This document shows positions 1 through 10,815 of a stretch of DNA of 64,000 nt, in pieces. The position numbers were made by a program, and so were the translations under genes. This stretch comes from Symsagittifera roscoffensis (taxonomy: Eukaryota > Xenacoelomorpha > Acoela > Convolutidae), in NCBI RefSeq assembly GCF_963678635.1, contig NC_087062.1, positions 53,514,473 through 53,578,472 on the forward strand, read 5' to 3'. Position 1 is the stretch's first letter. Each line of letters begins with the position of its first letter. The notes under the pieces were generated by a model that searched no databases, was not told the DNA's origin, and saw only the letters and a list, made by a program, of their open reading frames with translations.

Positions 1-273
1 GGCGAGTAATCTGAAAGCGGGGTTATAGTATTTATTGAGTTGGATGACGAGGGGGTGGTTGAGAGGGCCGGTTCCCAGTTGCCATTTAGATCATAGGGGC
101 CGGCGTTGCTGTTTTTGAGTTTATTGTTACTGCTATTGTTGCCGGTCTGAGAAGTAATGTAAGTCAATTTCTGTGGGTCAAATCCGCCGCCTCTTTTCTT
201 CAAGATGCCTTCTTTGCCGCCTCCTTGGGGGTGTGTGGGGGAATGGGCGGAAACGCACTCTACTCCGGGGGGA
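1..273 (-). CDS. Exon (most 3' in window) of the minus-strand low-complexity protein gene; runs off the window
   Basis: On the minus strand an acceptor (TTATTTTCAG) at 274-276 opens a frame of 90 codons without a stop to the window edge. The exon supplies one base to a split codon, which matches the phase-2 donor at 4651. The peptide starts SPPGVECVSAHSP, has a basic stretch EGILKKRGGGFDPQKL, and becomes Asn/Ser/Thr-rich (NNSSNNKLKN, TTPSSSNSINTIT). No folded domain is visible. GC content is well above that of the flanking intron, which supports coding. The protein family is not recognised. The donor, if any, lies outside the window. Confidence 0.72.
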
Positions 274-2021
274 CTGAAAATAATCAGAGGCGCTTTTGAA
301 GCTGTTGACTAATCTCGCATAACTAAACCCGACACTAAGTGCGAGGCAAATATTTGGGTATCTGCTCTGATTTTAAAGCAGCAGAGCGAAGCGACTGAAT
401 TCTGATTAGATTGAATTCGTGCACATGGGGACAGTTATGTGAAAACGACTTCACAACTAAATATGCCAGTATTTCCATAAAACAAACCGCCTTTGGACAA
501 AATGGAATAAATTTGGATTTAAACGAGGAAACTAGAGAAATTTTGGGCTATTTATTACCCCATTTAACCTCCTTGGGAACTATAAAAATTTTGATAATCA
601 GTTTTTTCAAAAATTCTTCTAAAAAGGAACTAAATCTCATGAAATAATCACGCCTTGACTTTATGAAAGCTTCAAGGTAACTTTATTTTTTATTGACAGA
701 CACCTTCAAACAGATTTTAAACGACCTAAGCTCGCCAAAAACCCATCCCTGGAAGCCAAATTTTCTGCGTTTTAAACCCGTTTTTATTTTCTCGGGATAG
801 TTTAGGTCGAACTTCAAATTTTAGTATTTCATTTCCTAAAGTCTTGGCTATACATAGTAGTAATTAATTTTATTTTATATTCAATCAAGTTTGGTAAGAA
901 TTTTTTGCAATGATTTATTTTTCTCAATTGAATAACGATTCTTCTAAACTTTAAATTTTGGTATTAGTATTTTGGAAAGAAACACTTGCTTGCAGAAACG
1001 CTCAAAACACAATTATGCATGATCAACTAACGCATATTCAAAATTATTTCTTATAACAAATTAAAAAAAAACAAGCCTGCTCGTATCAGGGTTTAAAATT
1101 TAAAGAACTTTTTAAAAAATGTGTAGAAAATTTTGATTTTATGGAAAAATAATTGGCACATATCAATCGAACTATAGACTGTTTAACGGGATAACAATTC
1201 GTTTGAAAAATCACAAGAATCATCTGGTATATTGGCTCATTATGAATTCAAATTCCTTAGCCTCCCCGGCATTTTTAGTCTGGAGGTAACGAATACGCTT
1301 GGGACGGCTGAGTTCGAATCTGAGCAGGACCTGTTTTTTTCGAAAGGAATTATTCCGTTTCAAAAAAATTATTGGCCTATTATTTGTCTGCTTATGTTTT
1401 GTAGGCTTAGTTGCCACATCTTGCAGTTTTTTCTACTGAACGCATTTTTCATTGAAGTTGTTTTGAGTGGGTGGTTTATTTGCTCCTGCAATATGTAATT
1501 TTACAAACCTTGTTTTCGTATTTTGGTTTTTAGTTATTTTTAAGGTTGAAACCTTTATTCGGTCCCAATGGTTTCAATTTACATTTCATAGGCTAACTGA
1601 CCAATTTTTGGGTCATTTCATGGGAATACAACTTTTCTGCTCTCCACCAGATCGCCCAAGATGATAAAATCAAAATTTTTCAGAACAACGTTTTTTTGGC
1701 TCAGTTGGCGTTCAAATTTTCCTAAATAAAACGCCGTGACGTAATTTTGTGACGTAATTTCTTCTAATAGAATACCATCTAGCCAATCTTTTAATTTTTT
1801 TTCTTGATGTTTTTCATTATTTTTGAGTGCTTTTTCAAATTTTTTTTAGAAAAACAATTTGCGTCTACACACAACATTTGAATCAGTTAGCGTGCCTCAA
1901 ATAAAGTTCGAATAAAAACTTTTGTCTGGGTTAAATTTTGTCACATTGGGCACAAACTATTGAAAAACAGAAAATTTCAAGTACTTAAAAAATGCACGCT
2001 AAGTTTCTTTAAAAAACTCAA

Positions 2022-2310
2022 CCAGACTGCCCGTATCAAGGCAACGCCCTGAATGTTCCAATTTATAATAAAACTCACTGCGCGTTGGTTATCTCAAATT
2101 GACCAAATTGACAATCTCTAAACCCCCATAACTTTACGAAAAGTGATCACTGCTGGAATATCTTTTTAATTTTGAATTCAGGACAACAAAAAACACTCCA
2201 TAAGATTTTTGAAAATTCTGCCAAAAACTGCTTGTTAAAAATTAAAAATTATCTCGAGAAAAAATCATCCCGAGCAGAAGCATTCCGTTTATTGCTTCGA
2301 AAGTCGGAGT
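2022..2310 (-). mobile_element. Hairpin-ended element, family A (short copy)
   Basis: On the plus strand it opens with CAGACTGCCCGTATCAAGGC and an AACGCCCTGAATGTTCC block, and closes with CTTCGAAAGTCGGAG. These match the two ends of the full-length family A copies. The interior is shortened and keeps the 'aaacccccataactttacgaaaa' type segment. It carries no coding sequence. Confidence 0.6.
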
Positions 2311-2651
2311 AAAAATTAAATTTCACAAAAATAATAAAAGACCACAAAGCTTAGAAAGCAGTTTTAACTTCATATCTTTCTGCACTATTTTTTTTTGCTT
2401 TTCAAACCCAAAAACCATAGATTTTTTGTTTCACCTTTTTTATAATGAATAAACGGAAGCGAAGCATTTTTACCCATTTTAAAAATGTTATTAAGGTCAA
2501 AAACTTTTTCTGGCTAAAAATTGCAATTATTCTATACTAAACGTGGTAAAAAAACGTCAAAACTTGAAAAAACAACAAAAAAAGTAATCTATAATTGAGT
2601 ATTGAAATTCAATTAGCAATTAAATCAAAACACCTGGCCAGAGTTTAAAAT

Positions 2652-2850
2652 TCAATTTTTGTCTCCCTCTTTTTTCCATATTTGCAAAAAAACTAATAGC
2701 AAACTTGATCTAGAAGTTTTTGATAGCTGGGAAAATTTATTTTGCGAGCTTGCCAGTCGCCAGTCGCAAGAAACTAGCTCTCCATAAGAATGCCTGGTGG
2801 TTGTAGGCGCAGAGTATCGACACGAGCTAAGTGCACCGCCGGCCAGGCAA
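2652..2850 (-). CDS. Candidate alternative exon in the host gene's intron
   Basis: On the minus strand an acceptor with a pyrimidine tract (TTTTCTCTCAG, AG at 2851-2852) is followed by a frame that fits the phase-2 donor at 4651. It reads SCLAGGALSSCRYSAP and on for about 66 codons to a stop at 2652. No convincing donor is present, so it would act as an alternative last exon. The island from 2740 to 2850 is clearly richer in GC than its surroundings. It could equally be a non-coding conserved block or a chance frame. Confidence 0.22.
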
Positions 2851-3017
2851 CTGAGAGAAAACGTTAACAAATTGACGATATCAGCTGATTATCAAAACTG
2901 AACTATCTCTGTATCTGTTAAAAAGACGACGCCTGCCTTACAATAAAATCTGCTTCCAATTTACTAATTTTGCTAGCGGCAAACCATCGCGTTATTATTT
3001 CGATCACTTCAGTGAAA

Positions 3018-3116
3018 ATGACTGGTAGAAACAGCGGCGTTAGGATGTGTTTTTCCGACATTTTTGGCAATTTGGTTCCAAGAAACTGGTTGGTGAACAT
3101 GTGTGGCACCATTTAG
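3018..3116 (+). CDS. Candidate small coding block, 32 residues
   Basis: A plus-strand ATG six bases after a possible acceptor (GATCACTTCAG) opens MTGRNSGVRMCFSD..., ending with NMCGTI and a stop. A second plus-strand frame just upstream (about 2920-3030) is also open and has mixed amino-acid composition. Homology is not recognised. It may be a transposon ORF remnant, a nested exon or chance. Confidence 0.15.
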   Translation: MTGRNSGVRMCFSDIFGNLVPRNWLVNMCGTI

Positions 3117-3439
3117 AGTAGAAATGGTCATTATTCGGATTTTTAAGATTTCGGAAACTCAGTGTCGAGAAAATTGTGTCTGAGTTTTTCCGTTTTTCAG
3201 AATAATTTACACGGAAGGTTACGTAGAACTGCGCTTCCAATCTGCAGTTTTTATTTGGTTTAGCAATTATTAACATACTTTTGCAAATTTTTAATATCTC
3301 TTTCATCTATGAACAACGAATGAAGAAATAAATCTTTTTTGTTTCACTTTTCGTTTTCTAAACTTCTTCACTAAAGTTTCTGTGGTCAAAGAATTTTGTG
3401 CTACGTTGTTTCCACTGGTAATTTTGATAATGATGACAA

Positions 3440-3836
3440 CAAGACTGCTCGTATCAAGCAAAGCTCTGTATCTTCCGAATGCAATTTAACACTAATAAAT
3501 TTGTTGCGAAAATCACCCCACCCCCACGCTAAGTACACAGTTATACACTAGCAATTTAATTCAGAACGTTTTCTGAGACGGAAAAAATCTCTGTTTACGC
3601 GTTAAGAGCACAAATAACATCGAGCGTTAATCATCCCAAATAGGCCAAATTATCAATATTTAAGCCCCCATAACTTTACGAAATATGATCACAAGTGAAA
3701 TGAACTTCTTTTCAAAACTTAGGTCAGGACAACAATACCTTTCGACTGATATATTTGGCTAGTTAGAAAATCGAAATTTGTCTAAAAAAACACCCGAGCA
3801 CAAAAATGTCGCCACTTTGTTTGAAAGTCTGAACAA
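3440..3836 (-). mobile_element. Hairpin-ended element, family A (diverged)
   Basis: On the plus strand it starts CAAGACTGCTCGTATCAAGC, with the degraded hairpin AAAGCTCTG, and ends TTTGAAAGTCTGAAC. The interior keeps the family's paired 'cgcgttaagagc ... gagcgttaat' block and 'ccccataactttacgaaa'. Confidence 0.6.
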
Positions 3837-4016
3837 TAAATTGTTTCAGAAACATATCTAACGTTTTATCATTTTATATATGTCTTTTTCGAATGCAGAT
3901 GGTTTGTTAGATCGCCATTAGACACGAATTAACTAGTTTCAGGCGTCTGGCAACGTCCGCTCTCTTAACATGATAGAAAGTAAATCAGCCGAAATGATAA
4001 TACTTTCATCCATTTC

Positions 4017-4507
4017 TGTTCCGACTTTCGAAAAAAGTGCGGAATATTTATGCTTGTGTGTTTTTTTATTCAGTCAATTTTCGACTTCTTAACTAAGCGT
4101 TTTTGACGGAATATTTTTTATACCATCTGAAAGATATTGTAGTCCTGTTTCTAAAAATATATTTTACCTGAGATCATTTGTCGTAGAGTTACGGGGATTT
4201 CAAAATTGGTAATTTGACCAATTTGGGACAATTAACGCACGATATATTGCGTACTTATAACACGCGTAAGCCGTCCAAATTAAATTGAGGCAGCAATTTA
4301 ATCTTGTTTAACACAAGAGGAGACGCTAAATACACTATCAGTAATTTGCAAAGCGTATCGAGGGATAAAATTAAGAAAAAAACGAATTAATTTGTCTTTA
4401 ATTTTTTCTCAATTATTTTGTCAATTATTCAACAAATTTTTTTTTTAAATTGGCTGTAAGTGCAGTCGGAACGTTCAGGGATTTACCCTGATATACGAGA
4501 AGTCTTG
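4017..4507 (+). mobile_element. Hairpin-ended element, family A (opposite orientation)
   Basis: It starts TGTTCCGACTTTCG at 4017 and ends GTCGGAACGTTCAGGG, a weakened hairpin, then TACGAGAAGTCTTG at 4507. The GTTCCGAC and GTCGGAAC blocks are inverted relative to each other, as in all family A copies. It is inserted a little under 150 bp from the splice donor at 4650. Confidence 0.65.
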
Positions 4508-4650
4508 TTAATTTTATGAAAAAATCAGGTTTCAACGGGAAATACATAAATATCGACCGGTTAATATGCTGCATTTTAAGTTTAAACATCGATCCCGGCT
4601 AATTTTTCCGCTCTCGCTTCAACAAAGGATGAAAAATGAACAAGACATAC

Positions 4651-5058
4651 CTGTACTGATTTTGTGTTCTCGTCTGCTGTTGGCCACTCGGAGGCCTAGA
4701 CGGATGGTGAAAGGTGTTCGATCTTCGACTACGACCGTAGGGTGCCGCTACAAACGAATTACCCGAAACGACAAGTTGCGACGGCTGACTCTGCCTTTCC
4801 GAAACAGCAAAGTTGCTATCATAAGTGTGATCAGATCTTAAATGAGAAGAGCTGTTCGGTCTGTGTTCGTCTACTGTCTCTAAACATGGTGTCGTTCTAG
4901 CCCAATAGAGAGACGAGGAGCTATTCACAGTCGGTTGGAACGAAACACTTGGATGTTGCTGCTGCAGTTGTTGGTGTTGTTGATGTGCAGGTTGAGTTCT
5001 GCTAGTTTTTGATCTGTTGGGAGAAAATGAGGTTTCGACACCCTGGAATTGTTTAGAT
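4651..5058 (-). CDS. Exon (408 bp) of the minus-strand low-complexity protein gene
   Basis: The donor is CAG|gtatgt at 4649-4650 and phase 2, matching the next acceptor at 274. The preferred acceptor is CCACCCAG at 5059-5060, which gives the single base needed to continue from the exon ending at 35220. Other AGs nearby (5031-5085) are possible. The peptide reads SKQFQGVETSFSPNRSKTSR, then a Gln/His run (HQQHQQLQQQH), Ser runs, and Arg-rich RPNSSSHLRSDHTYDSNF, ending RTQNQY. The composition indicates intrinsic disorder. No known domain was recognised. Base composition is much less AT-rich than in the flanking introns. Confidence 0.75.
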
Positions 5059-6255
5059 CTGGGTGGCACTGGGTAGAGAGTGGCGGGATTAAAGCTAAAT
5101 AAAAAGAGCGTCGTCTATGAACAAGAAAGATCAACTTAAAAAGTAATTACATAGCCAAAAAGAAAAATTGGTCATTTTGAGCTAAAAACTGAATCTCAGA
5201 AGCTAATTCTATAAATATTTAAAATATTCAATTCATAAAAGTTTGAATGAATGTCGCAAATAATAATCAAACAATTATTCTTTAATTACTATTAAACTTT
5301 CAGCTGGCCAAATATAAATCAATATTTCATTGAAATATAAAAATAGAGCAGGAATCAAGTATGATTCAATAACAAAAACAGCCTGGTTTTAATCGAACTA
5401 CGGTATGTGTCGAATAACTCAAAACATCAGAGAACATCGAATCCACTGATTAGGTTGCAATAAAGAGGATGTCACTCTTTCCATTCAAATGTGATATCCT
5501 ATCTGTTTTACTAGAGCGGTTTAATTCAAATTCCCTGAAAACGTGTTAAATAGTTCCACCTTTTCCCAACCTCGAGTGCCGGATAACAAAAGAAGGGCAA
5601 ATGAAAGCCAGGGGGCAAGAGATGGTAAAAGTTTGTTGAACAAATAAATGTTTTTTTTTCAGTTATCACGAACTGACGACGTGCTGCATAAGTCGCATAA
5701 AAATAACACCAAAGAAAAAAATTTTTTGTCAAGGCAATTCCTATCAAATTTTTATTGCTTGATGATTAATTAGGTTTAGTTATTTCTCAAACTTTCGAGC
5801 GCTTTATTTTCTTTGACTATAAATATCTGCAAACTGAAATGCTCGATGAAATTTATTCCATCGATTTAGGAGCAAATGGGTCATTTTATCTTGCGGGTTT
5901 TTCGGAAAAGATAAAACTGCAAGAGGACTTTGTTAAAAAAAGATCAGAGACGGGCGGAACAGCCAGGAAAATTTGCGTGGGAAAGCCACTACTTCAACTG
6001 AGAAAAGACGAAAGACGAAAAAAAATCTTCTAAAAGCTTTGAGGTTGGTCGAAAAGTTAAGTAATGGCGAGCACAGTCGATGATAAATATCTAGATTAGC
6101 TTAGTAAATTAAACCCATGGAGATTTATTTTATGAAATGCCTTGGGCATTTGCAGGGTACACTATTTTGAAATATAACACAGCGAAGACTTGGTTCAAAT
6201 TACAAAGAATACAGAAACCCCGATTAGCAACAGGACCCACAATGATACCCACAAT

Positions 6256-6542
6256 CAGGGGTGGATTTAGGATGGGGGGGGGGGGGGCGGGGAAGCGGAC
6301 GCTTTTCTCAGAGATTCGACCCCCTGCCGACCCAAAGAGTCCCCCTTGGTACTTTTTAAGAAATCCATTTTTGCCAGATCGACCCTAAAATTTTTCTTAA
6401 GGCGCCTTTGATCTGCTTTTTAAAAATTTGCCTGCGTTTTTTGAGTGTTTTAGGAGAGCTCGAAAAAAAAGTCGTCAAAATTTTCGAAAATGTTTTTGAA
6501 AATCCGCCCCCCCCCCCCTCGAGAAAATCCTATCCGCCCCTG
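6256..6542. mobile_element. hAT-like MITE, 287 bp
   Basis: It begins CAGGGGTGGATTTAGG and ends AATCCTATCCGCCCCTG, which are imperfect terminal inverted repeats. The 8 bases outside each end (cccacaat and cctataat) agree at 6 of 8 positions and look like a decayed target-site duplication. A G run sits near the left end and a C run near the right end. It encodes no transposase; any frames inside are incidental. Confidence 0.68.
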
Positions 6543-7421
6543 CCTATAATAATATTTGCTTATTATTCTCTTTCTTTTCGAAAGAATGCAAACAACAAAT
6601 AATCAAATTTCGATTCATTTAAATATCAATTGCTTTTGACTTATGAACTATTCGAAAGGCGTTTTCATTAACCGGAACAAAAAGCCGAAAAAGTTTGCAA
6701 GAAAGAAATAGTCGCTTATCATATCTGCTCCCACAGAGGAGCGTGGTCGCATCACTTGCGAATCATTCAAAGCACAGCGTGACAAGCTAGAGAATGAGTT
6801 TAAAAATGTTGGAAAAATGCCATCTACCAATTTTTCTTAAACTCGGCTCGAGTGAACTTAGCCTTAAACTTGAAAAAATCATTAACTAACATTAAATTAG
6901 CCTTAAAATAGCAAAACAAGTTAACTAGGCGGCAAAAAAATGTTTGTAAAGAAAAGTGTGAGCAACAGAAGAATTTTAAAACTCCAATTTTTAATCCCCC
7001 CGAGCCCCGATACATCCGCTTTTGTAGCAATGTAGCATCTAAATGAGCAACGTAACGTCGAGGTAGATTAAATGAATTTTCAAAAACTTAGCTCAAATTT
7101 AGAAAAAAAGTGATTACAAAAAACTTCTTGCCTATAATACAAGTTTTTATCGCGTTTGTTACCAAATAAAAAATCATTGCCAAATTTTTACTGATTCCAA
7201 CACTCAAGTTTTCCCCAATATATATACATTTTGCTTGGATGAGCATTCATCAAATTAGCAAATTCTATGAATACACCATATTTGTTCCGAGTTCCAATAA
7301 AAGCGACGAAATATTTGTTAATGTTTTTTTCTCGACACAAATTTACCATTTTCAAAAACCGTTCTTGACAAGATACTCTTAAAAACATCTCAAAGAAGTG
7401 ACTTACTGAGTTTTATTTTTT

Positions 7422-8069
7422 TTGTTCCTACCATTAAAAATGGGGAGGAATTTTGTATACATGTGTATTTTAGTTCCTTTTCCACGCAAAGTCAAGCACC
7501 ATAAATAATCATAGGACATTTTTGAGTGATATGTCATATCAAAACCCTCTCAGTAGTATTAAAAACTGCATCAAAAATGTTCAAAAAGTTCCCAATGTCG
7601 AGAAAAGCCGGTATAAAATTTTTGATTTTTCATCCATTTTCGAGCGAACGTTGGTTATCATCGACGTTCGCTCGAAAATGGTTATGTATGAAACGTTGGT
7701 TATGTATGAAAAACACCAATTTAAGCTAAAAATGATAATTTTACTTTGCAAAAAAATAGTTTTGGATGCCTTGATTGTGCTTTTCGGGCAATTTTTTTTT
7801 TCGAGAAGATTTGAAATTTTTAGTGCAATAAAATGACATTAAAAACATTTAAAAAATTTCTGAAATTTTTTTGTTTGTTCATTATTTTTTTTTGAAGACA
7901 ATTGTAGTCGTTTATGCCTAATTCACTAACTTTCTTTGCGTTTGTATAGCTCTATCTTATCATCAAACGAAGTACAAGAAAAAAAATTAACTTGAAAAAA
8001 TAATTCGGAATATTAAGTAAGTGGTCGGAACATTCTGTGCTACTTGCATAGCAACCGGCTATCTTTGTT
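7422..8069 (+). mobile_element. Hairpin-ended element, family B (near full length)
   Basis: It starts TGTTCCTACCATTAAAAATG and ends GGTCGGAACATTCTGTGC, loop, then GCATAGCAACCGGCTATC and TTTGTTTT. The left GTTCC-ACCA block and the right TGGTCGGAAC block are inverted relative to each other. The hairpin is CTGTGCTACTTGCATAG (one mismatch). The interior carries the family's 'ttttccacgcaaagtca' and 'gatatgtcat' segments. Confidence 0.62.
7634..7681. repeat. Perfect 18-bp inverted repeat with 12-base loop
   Basis: CCATTTTCGAGCGAACGT at 7634-7651 is followed, after 12 bases, by its exact reverse complement at 7664-7681. Directly after it, TGGTTATGTATGAAA is repeated twice. It lies inside the family B element at the place where other copies have 'ttcgagcgagtaacgcgagcgag'. 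Confidence 0.9.
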
Positions 8070-8119
8070 TTCATTTTTTAACAAATAATACAAGTACTGC
8101 AAATACTACAAACTGTCAT

Positions 8120-8626
8120 CTGAATTGGTCGAGTGATACATCATATTAGAGCTTTTTCAGTCGTGATTCGAACGAGATTTAAAAAACATAATAAACTTTT
8201 TCAATGTTGATAAAAAGAGGTTTGAAATTTTCAACTTTTGTCTAATTCCGAGCTAGTAACGCAATCGAGTTACGCTCGCTGGATGCAAGTTCACTATTTT
8301 CTACTAATTTTTTGAAAAAAAAGTCCTAGATGTTTCATTTAGCGCTTGCGTGGCAAAAAATTCACTAAAAAAAATTAAATTATTGTGCAAAAAGTTGATT
8401 TTTTTTTCACGAGTTGTATTTATGTTTTGAAAACAATTGTCGTCAATCATGCCTAATTTACTAAATTCACTAAGTTTATACGCAATTGTTTATTTTTGAA
8501 TGACACCATCTACCAAAAAACTGACTAGTTCGAAGGAATTTGAAAACAAAATTTTTTTTTCCTTTTTTTTTATAAATATGGTTTGAACATTTTGTGCTAC
8601 TTGCACAACAACAGGCTTTTCTTGTT
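8120..8626 (+). mobile_element. Hairpin-ended element, family B (5' truncated)
   Basis: The right end is TTTGAACATTTTGTGCTACT, then TGCACAACAACAGGC and TTTTCTTGTTTT, matching the family B terminus with a weakened hairpin. The left end lacks the GTTCCGAC block and starts within the 'tcgagtgatacatcat' interior segment. It lies directly downstream of the previous copy in the same orientation. Confidence 0.55.
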
Positions 8627-8685
8627 TTTAATTGACATCAGTTTAATCAGACATTCACTACAAAATTGACAGCTTTTGTCGAACC

Positions 8686-8738
8686 TGTATCAATCAATCA
8701 ATTGAAAGTCAAGATGTATCAATCGATCAATTGAAAGT
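8686..8738. repeat. 24-bp direct repeat, two copies
   Basis: TGTATCAATC followed by AATCAATTGAAAGT at 8686-8709 recurs at 8715-8738 with one change. Five bases separate the copies. Confidence 0.85.
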
Positions 8739-8801
8739 GGCCATCCGAAAACGAAAAAGTCAATCAACTGCATTTTTTTAAAGTCTTAGTGCATATATAT
8801 G

Positions 8802-9334
8802 TAGGGGCGGATCTAGTTTTTTCTCAAAGAAATACAAAATTTTGTGGGCTTTTTTTGTTATTTCAATCAAACTGATTTTATGGGTTCGCCCAAATTACCC
8901 AAATCACTAGAAAGACCCTATTTCGGCCATATTTTTGCGCCACTGGCAAATTTTAGAAGGTCAAAAAAGCGTTTTGTTATTTTTTTTTTGAAATTAAATA
9001 ATCGCGTTTTTTGGTGCGAGCTCCCCCTCAAAGATCGTATAGTGCATGCAACTTATAGTACGTATAAGAAGAGTTGAGTTCTAACTGAACCGAGCGTTTT
9101 CAAATCTGGAGATAAAAGAACGATAGTTAGAATCAGTTAAGAAAATTTAACTTACCAATCGCGTTTTTTGGTGCGCGCTTCCACTCAAAGTTAGTTTATA
9201 TTGGCGCCTGAATGGCCAATATATTTATTCTAGGGTCAGTCAGCCGAAAATTGATATCTCAAAATAGTACAAAGAGGGACTCTTTTGGTCGGCAGCAGTG
9301 GCATCACCCCAAACCTCCCCAACATCCGCGACTG
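8802..9334. mobile_element. hAT-like MITE, 533 bp, with a nested repeat
   Basis: The left end is TAGGGGCGGATCTAG and the right end is ACATCCGCGACTG, with imperfect inverted termini. The interior has the family signature 'gcgcgctccccctcaaagttag', 'gtcagccgaaaattgatatctc' and 'caaagagggactcttt'. The flanks are simple TATATG sequence, so a target duplication cannot be judged. A 100-bp block at 9061-9160 interrupts it. Confidence 0.58.
9061..9160 (+). repeat. 100-bp dispersed repeat, copy 1
   Basis: It runs from CGTATAAGAAGAGTTGAG to CTTACCAATC and recurs at 10816-10918 with small differences. In this copy the host MITE segment CGCGTTTTTTGGTGCG is found on both sides of the block (9002 and 9159). 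This is consistent with insertion accompanied by a local duplication. Confidence 0.7.
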
Positions 9335-9975
9335 TATATGTATATATGGTTTTTCTAGGATTTTGACAAAACCCGAAAAATCAAAATGGCCTACATAATT
9401 CAAAGATTGTGGTTTCTTTTTCATTTTCCCTACCTTCAAAAAGTCTTGCGCATGCCATTGCTATTTAGCGAATAAAATAGAAAGAATAGTGCTAAGACAC
9501 TTGAGCAGAACTTTCAATGGCGTAAGCAGAAGCTTTCCAATGAGAGGCAGCTTTTAGAACAATTGTTGAAATTTTTTCGATGTTTAATTATGTTTGAAAA
9601 CCAGGCCAAAAATGACCTGGTGTGAAAAATGTATTCTTAACGCGCATTTGCGGATCTTGTAGAGTAGTACCAAAAAGGGATCCTTTCAAAAAAATTGACA
9701 GCGAGAACTGAGGGGGCTACTCAGTAAAATAACACCAAAAGGCATTTAGGGGCTACTCAACATTTCACGATGGTTCTTTGAATATGAAACTACTTCTTAC
9801 CTCTGTTTACAGAGACTTTGTCACAAAAAACACGTAGCCAAAAAATAAGTACTTGAAATTCAACCTAGAGTTTTTTTTGCTCACCTGAAGTGAGGCGTGT
9901 GATTCTTGTAATATTATTAAAAGAAAGTAAAAAAAAAAATGATTGTATTCGGTGTTGGAATTGCAATGAAAGCAG

Positions 9976-10131
9976 TATGACAACGGCTCTTATTTAAAAA
10001 CGGGCGGCTGTGATGGCGTCAAAATCAGAGCGGCAATGGCAATCCATAATTGGATCGCACTTGCCTGTTTTGTCTCTGTCTTCCTTGGGGCTTTGTTGTT
10101 TGTTGCCTTTTTCAATTTGGAACAAAAGTAA
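9976..10131 (+). CDS. Candidate exon with a transmembrane segment (tetraspanin-C-terminus-like)
   Basis: After a possible acceptor (GAAAGCAG at 9975) a plus-strand frame of 51 codons starts YDNGSYLKTGGCDGVKIRA, enters a hydrophobic stretch (WIALACFVSVFLGALLF, about residues 26-45) and ends NLEQK with TAA at 10129-10131. A GC pair about 15 residues before a last membrane helix, then a very short tail, is the layout of a tetraspanin C-terminus, but there is no CCG motif or other exon here to confirm it. The internal ATG at 10036 has G at -3 and +4, so a 31-residue single-pass micropeptide is an alternative reading. It could also be a pseudogene fragment. Confidence 0.27.
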   Translation, partial: YDNGSYLKTGGCDGVKIRAAMAIHNWIALACFVSVFLGALLFVAFFNLEQK

Positions 10132-10460
10132 TGAAGATTGAAAAGATGCAGGTAGCTTTAATTCCGATGACAAACAGACCTGGCAGTATGGTGCTGATCA
10201 AAGCCCACTTGGTATGCAGTGTGCACCGCCCCTTAGATTGTTTTATTCCCTCCCGCTTTTCCCTAGATGCAACCTTAACTTCTTCTCCAGTTGCACCAAT
10301 GCACTATATGATCAGTTGTAATCTGCTCCCAATTAGAGACCAACTCACTTTTAATCTTGACCGCTCACATCGAATAACCTCTATCTCCCAAAGTCCAAAT
10401 GCCTCTCCTTCCAACTGGGCGGGAAAAGATAAGTTAATATTTTCAAAAGCGTTCCATTGA
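10132..10460 (+). other. Balanced-composition block downstream of the transmembrane frame
   Basis: Two plus-strand frames stay open here. One contains DDKQTWQYGADQSPL and SSCTNALYDQL, the other ends SNWAGKDKLIFSKAFH. A pyrimidine tract followed by AG (TCCCGCTTTTCCCTAG at 10265) looks like an acceptor. I cannot decide between 3' UTR, further exons and chance. Confidence 0.2.
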
Positions 10461-10815
10461 TTTTTATACGAAATCGCTATCAAAGTTTCGAAAAAAGAAC
10501 GTGAAATGATTCGAAGACACAATTCGATAAGCAGCTAAGTCGCAATGCTTAATGTAGAAAAATAGAGTATTTATTTGTATAACTTGTTTATGAATTATCT
10601 ATGACTGATTTGTGATTTAAAATAGTGCTGTTATTTCATGCTACTTTTTTAGGTGAAGGATGAGTTCCGATATAATTTTCACATCCGATGAGTTTTTTTG
10701 CGATAATTTTTTTTGGTAGCTGAAGATATATCCTCAAAAAATTTAGATTAGAGATTTCGAACATTGTTTTGAGCCCATTAACTTTTATAAATTTTTTGAT
10801 TTATAGACAGAAGGG

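Larger units (their letters stand above)
274..4650 (-). other. Intron (4.4 kb) of the minus-strand gene
   Basis: It is bounded by donor CAG|gtatgt at 4650 and acceptor at 274, phase 2. It carries three hairpin-ended family A elements (about 2022-2310, 3440-3836 and 4017-4507) and two islands of more balanced composition at 2720-2850 and 2930-3116. The stretches 300-1200 and 1200-2000 are AT-rich, with homopolymer runs and nothing I recognise. Confidence 0.6.

Noticed and set aside
1067-1095. AAGCCTGCTCGTATCAGGG, a family A hairpin-end word
   Set aside because: No hairpin, no inverted partner and no family A interior follow, so I list it only as a possible remnant.
6137-6388. 83-codon frame including PPADPKSPPWYFLRNPFLP
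   Set aside because: It lies across the left half of a hAT-like MITE and reads through its G run.
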